A DNA stretch of 64,000 bases, taken from contig NC_060060.1 of assembly GCF_020283565.1 (NCBI RefSeq), positions 23,002,001-23,066,000 of the forward strand, written 5' to 3'. Within the stretch, counting starts at the first letter, position 1, and each line of letters begins with the position of its first letter. Positions 60,293 to 64,000 of this stretch are shown here, one piece after another. The notes below the pieces were generated by a model that saw only the letters and a list, made by a program, of their open reading frames with translations, was not told the origin of the DNA and did not search any database. The stretch is from Trifolium pratense (lineage: Eukaryota > Streptophyta > Magnoliopsida > Fabales > Fabaceae). A program made the position numbers and the translations under genes.

Positions 60293-60896
60293 AACAAACA
60301 ATGTACAATATATAACTATATCACTTGTTTGGAATCTTTACGGAATATTGGTGATAACATACCCATAAGAGTGATACATAATAGGCAAAATATTGGGGTT
60401 GCATTCCCAACTAGGTAACCAATGAAATTATACACAACACTATGAAATGGAGATACATGGGCAAACAAGAGGTGGAAAAGTGAAAATTGATTGGTCAAAT
60501 GCTCCATTCACGGCTGGATTTAGAAACTTCAATGCTAATGCATGCATTCCTAATCCATCAAATAATTGCTTAAGTTTCAATGGTGGAAAAAATAAAGGTC
60601 TCAGTTCGGAAACAAGGAAGCAACTTAAAGTGATTCATTCAAAATGGGTTGTTTATGATTATTGTCGTGATTTTAGACGTTATGCTCGTGGTCTTCCTTA
60701 TGAATGCCGCAAGACAAATAATCGCTTAGCTGGTCACTAAGATGAATATTAGAGATTTCATGCAATCATGATGCATCTTGTTACCAAATATATACCGTAA
60801 AAAATAATATTGTGAGTTGTAAAATGAAACTGCAGTGGCAAAATGAAATGTTTTTAAAATATAGTGACTAAAACTCAAATGAATCGTAAGTACAGG

Positions 60897-61479
60897 TAGA
60901 CATGGCAATAAAACCCATATCCGCGGGTACCCACCCAAACCATACCCGCTTTGACGGGAAAAACCAGAGTTGACTGGGTTTGGGTTTTCCCCAATTTCAA
61001 AAGATGGGTTTGGGGCGGGTAATGAGTACATTGATCCCCACCCTGAACCCGTCCCCGAACCCGCCCCACTTATACTAAAAATTAGATTTCACCTCTTTTA
61101 AATTAGAAACGCTTAAAAAATCTCTTAAATTACGTTCATATATTTATTTTTTATTTTAATTTCAGTATTAAACAAACCATTTTCTCTATTATCTTTTTTT
61201 CTTTATTTAAAAAAATATTGTTGAGAGAAAATAATTTTGGACATTTACCTTTTTTTTTAATAAAAAAATACTAAAATATAATCTAAATTCATGTGGAAAG
61301 AGGCGTAATGGGGATACCCGAAACCCGATGGGGATACCCGATCCCCGTTGGTTATGGGTTTGGGGTTATTATTTTTATCGCCGCTTAAATTTGGGATGAG
61401 TTTGGGAAAACCCGAACTTTATGGGTTTGGGTTTGGGGAGGGCAAAACCCGTCCCCGCCCCGCCCCATTGTCATGCCTA
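60897..61479. mobile_element. hAT-like element, 583 bp, GC-rich ends
   Basis: Starts TAGACATGGCAAT and ends ATTGTCATGCCTA, so the terminal inverted repeats are TAG(A/G)CATG(G/A)CAAT. AGTACAGG flanks it (60889-60896 and 61480-61487), a perfect 8-bp target duplication. The subterminal zones hold many GGGTTTGGG/ACCCGCCCC words on both strands; the centre is AT-rich. No transposase. Confidence 0.85.
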
Positions 61480-61487
61480 AGTACAGG

Positions 61488-62567
61488 GACCTTTTGCATA
61501 TTTAACCCATAGTTAAAATATGTACTATTTATAGTATTTTAAATTTTTGTATTGTTTTACAAGGTTAGTTTTATTGAGAGAATTAGTTGATATTTTTACA
61601 ATAGTATTTATTGTAGATTGTAGAAAAAATGATATAATTAAAAGTATGTTAGTAAAGAAATGATGAATACAATTAAAAATTAAAAGGGGACTTATAATAT
61701 AAAACAAATGACAAACTCAAAAGAATCCTATATCAGTAGTAAAAGTGATTACAAATAGCTATAAAGATAAATACAGGCTTATTCAACATTTTTTGAGTGA
61801 AAGATAAATACAATGGAACTGAGGATCGAATTCATAACCTTTAACATACTATCCAAACTTCTCACATGTAGACAAACTAAAAGTGATTAAGACTAATATC
61901 AACTATTGTGATATTTCCGGCACATAACTTTAAAATCATTCTAACACTACATATATTTTATAAAAATTGTTAATACCAATATAAAAATAGTTATTCATAG
62001 TATGTAGTGTTCACTCGGTTAAAGCAAAAGTATTTACCATCAACTGATGCATAGTTAGTTGACACAAAATTAGCTTATAGATGTTAGCTGACGCTTAAAT
62101 ACAACTAGCGACACCCAATTGGGCTTATAGTTGTTATTGAGCCTTATTGGATCCATGGTAATGTTGACCTTCCACTCCAAGACTTGTTTGATAAAGCACG
62201 TCTTCTAACATTTCAATTAGACATCTTATCTATTAGTTTTATTTCTTTATCTAGTAGACATTTCATCTACTAGTTTTAACTGCAACATTGTTGTTGCTCT
62301 CACCAAACTCCAATATCCTTTAACTTTGTCTCGTCCAAGCTCTAGTGTCTTTCTCGCGAGCTATCTCGCACTCAGTTAGACACCATTGTATCTTGTTAAG
62401 ATTCAGTGTCATTTTCTATGTCTACCGTCTTTGTTGCAAGCTTCTATGGCCGTCAATGTCTTGGTTGCGAGTTATCTAAAGTGTTTTCATGACATGTGCT
62501 CCATTTTTTACAACATTGAGATGGGTCCCACTTTTGGATTTCTGAGCTGGGTTCCATTTTTGTTAAC
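61488..62567. other. Intergenic, nothing recognised
   Basis: AT-rich up to about 62100, then more balanced. The 73-codon frame at 62386-62607 has no recognised relatives. Confidence 0.4.
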
Positions 62568-62643
62568 TGTTAAGAAAATTAAGGGGTATGTACTTGTCAC
62601 CCTTTGAGCTAGCTTTTGAGATGAGATTCAAGCTCATTTAACA
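62568..62643 (+). repeat. Short LTR-like sequence (TRIM type)
   Basis: Begins TGTTAAGAAAATTAAGGGG and ends CTCATTTAACA, with TTTGAGCTAGCTTTTGAGAT inside, a phrase common in legume TRIM LTRs. No partner LTR or primer-binding site was identified. Confidence 0.35.
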
Positions 62644-63342
62644 ATAATATTATATTCTTCTAAAGTGAAGTCTATAAAGAATTTCTTAAACTTGAATAAT
62701 AGATTTGTAATAAAAGCAAACACTATGTATGAGTGTTTTAGGAACAAACTCAAGACTAAAGTTCATGGAAGATCAAAATTTGTAAAAATTTAATAGAATC
62801 AAAGCTAAAGTTAGCAAACTCAAAGATGTTAAGTTTATATATAGGATCTGCATAAACATAACTGAAATTTAAACTGTCATTGTATTTGTAACATCTTCTA
62901 CATCAATTTGTAGGGATCATATTTCATCCATTGTACCCTGCAACATGCTCGAACCGACCTATTGATACATCAAACAGGTCTTGAAAGCAGAGTAGACAAA
63001 CTAAATTACACTGTTGTCATACCATATATTAGAGACGGGTTTCTCTCTAATTTTGGCGTCTCTAACACTTGACAAAAATTCAACTTTTTCTAGTACTAAT
63101 ATGAAGAACTACATCTAATGTTTACAATCGTTTCGCCAGCCGTTACACTACTGTCACAAATTTTGGAGAACCATATGACCTGATTTATAATTATAAGTAG
63201 AGAATTCGGGGGTTCAAACCCCGGACACTACATATTACGATGTCCTACCCTGCATATTAGCTGAGTAACATTTCTAAGTAAACTCCAGTTCCTTTTTAAC
63301 GACCTGATAAACATTTAAGCACTTGGAGAACTTCCCTTAAAA
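62644..63342. other. Intergenic; tRNA-like B box near 63213
   Basis: GGGGGTTCAAACCCCGGACAC (63210-63230) looks like a SINE-derived T-arm hairpin. No acceptor stem or anticodon arm pairs with it. Nothing else is recognised. Confidence 0.4.
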
Positions 63343-63870
63343 GCTAACTATCAAAGAAAAGAACTAAGCAACATAATCAGAGTTGACGTCTGAGCATCGT
63401 CCCTATTCCGGAAGCTGCTCTTTATGTCACTGTACTCGGTCTTTTCAGGCAACCCTTTTGTAGGTAGCCTTTTACGAGCTTCCAACAATTAGGCTCTAAT
63501 ACCAATGAAAAAAAAAAACAGAATCAAATAACTCCTTAACAGACTTAACTAACTCTTTTATTTTATGCCATTCCTAACCATTTTTTATTTGTCATGCACC
63601 TACTATATTATAAGCTCAAGTTTAGCTTAGCTAACGAACGGTATGCCTTCATAACCGGCATTTATGAGCTGAGTAACTGTAACATTTCTAAGCCTAAAGC
63701 TAACTATCAAAAAGAAGAACCAAGCAACATAATTAGAGACAACGTCCCAGCACGGCCCCTGAAAGACAACCTTCCGGCAGCTTCTCTTTATATCGCTCGG
63801 TCATTTCAGGCAGCCCTTTTGCAGGTAGCCTTTTACGAGTTTCCGACAACCAACCTCTAATATCAATTGA
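63343..63870. repeat. Two direct copies of a degraded LTR-like repeat
   Basis: AGCTAACTATCAAAGAAAAG to GGCTCTAATACCAATG (about 63343-63508) is repeated as AGCTAACTATCAAAAAGAAG to ACCTCTAATATCAATTG (about 63699-63869). The ends resemble the complement of TTGGTATCAGAGC, the Met-tRNA primer-binding site, so this may be the LTR edge of a minus-strand retroelement. A third start (AAAGCTACTAGTCCTAGCTA) follows near 63931 and runs off the window. Confidence 0.45.
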
Positions 63871-64000
63871 TAAGCATTCAATCCCTTGGGATGAAAGCTC
63901 AGAATACAAAGAGAACCAGGACTCTCCCTTAAAAGCTACTAGTCCTAGCTATCAAGTAGAAGAATCAAGCCACTTAAATACTCCACCAAATTCTTCTACT

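Larger units (their letters stand above)
58518..60740 (+). pseudogene. Xyloglucan endotransglucosylase/hydrolase (XTH), inactivated
   Basis: Exon 1 (58518-58796) is intact with a signal peptide. Exon 2 (59317-59510) carries the GH16 catalytic site: TAA at 59326-59328 replaces the Gln of LSSQG, and in HDEID-F-E the Phe is Met and the acid/base Glu is TAA (59356-59358). It continues [16 protein letters not shown] and ends at GTAAGT. The last part (about 60330-60740) has TAA at 60416, TGA at 60443 where family members have Trp, and one extra base near 60464; after it the frame gives TRGGKVKIDWSNAPF and a C-terminus with the family's four cysteines (YDYCRDFRRY, PYECRK). No AG acceptor was found before the last exon. 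The enzyme family cuts and rejoins xyloglucan in the cell wall; this copy cannot make it. Confidence 0.88.

Noticed and set aside
63210..63230. Possible tRNA gene (T-arm-like hairpin)
   Set aside because: Only the T arm is recognisable; no acceptor, D or anticodon arms pair around it. SINE origin fits better. Similar B boxes at 5918, 16862 and 17350 were rejected as tRNAs too.

Overview
The window is plant nuclear DNA, most likely from a legume of the Medicago/Trifolium type. The reasons are strong AT-richness, genes split by many short introns, and dense small non-autonomous transposons, TRIMs and tRNA-derived SINEs of kinds common in legumes. The species assignment is inference. I see no bacterial, organellar or viral genome segment, no rRNA or intact tRNA gene, and no CRISPR array.

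Only two genes look intact. At 17786-21650 (+) lies a seven-exon gene for an ER UDP-galactose/UDP-glucose transporter of the UTR1/UTR3 (SLC35B1-like) family, 332 residues. A perfect ER-stress element (CCAAT, 9 nt, CCACG) sits about 170-190 bp upstream of its ATG, which fits a role in importing nucleotide sugar for ER glycoprotein quality control. At 24343-28685 (-) lies a twelve-exon gene for an R2R3-MYB factor of the FOUR LIPS/MYB88 type, 469 residues. The two genes converge, with about 2.7 kb of repeat-bearing spacer between them. I worked out both exon sets by hand; all joins keep frame and use GT-AG.

1-17 kb is a transposon graveyard: LINE and RNase H fragments, a hAT-like element at 4169-4837, and two LINE copies. 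The minus-strand LINE (7394-about 11865) is split by a 3.7 kb terminal-inverted-repeat element with an 8-bp target duplication; that element holds a Helitron-like 3' end. The plus-strand LINE (13950-16631) sits inside a Stowaway-like MITE and keeps its reverse transcriptase frame except for one TGA.

29-49 kb is mostly featureless AT-rich intergenic DNA with scattered SINEs, a 509-bp hAT-like element with a perfect 8-bp target duplication, two TRIMs, several MITEs, an 832-bp fold-back element and an RNase H pseudogene.

49.4-59.1 kb is a direct tandem duplication (units 49437-53708 and 53709-59140). Each unit carries a truncated LINE, a DNA-element remnant with cytosine-run arrays (complete only in unit 1), and the promoter plus first exon of a xyloglucan endotransglucosylase/hydrolase (XTH). 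Unit 2 also received a TIR element that itself holds a 1306-bp copia-type solo LTR. Only the second XTH copy continues into its later exons, and these carry several stops (one at the catalytic acid/base glutamate) and a frameshift. So one XTH gene became an orphan first exon plus a full-length pseudogene. A further hAT-like element (60897-61479) and degraded repeats close the window.

No new multi-gene system was found. The most useful signals are the ER-stress element of the transporter gene, the reconstructable nested insertions, and the duplication and death of the XTH locus.
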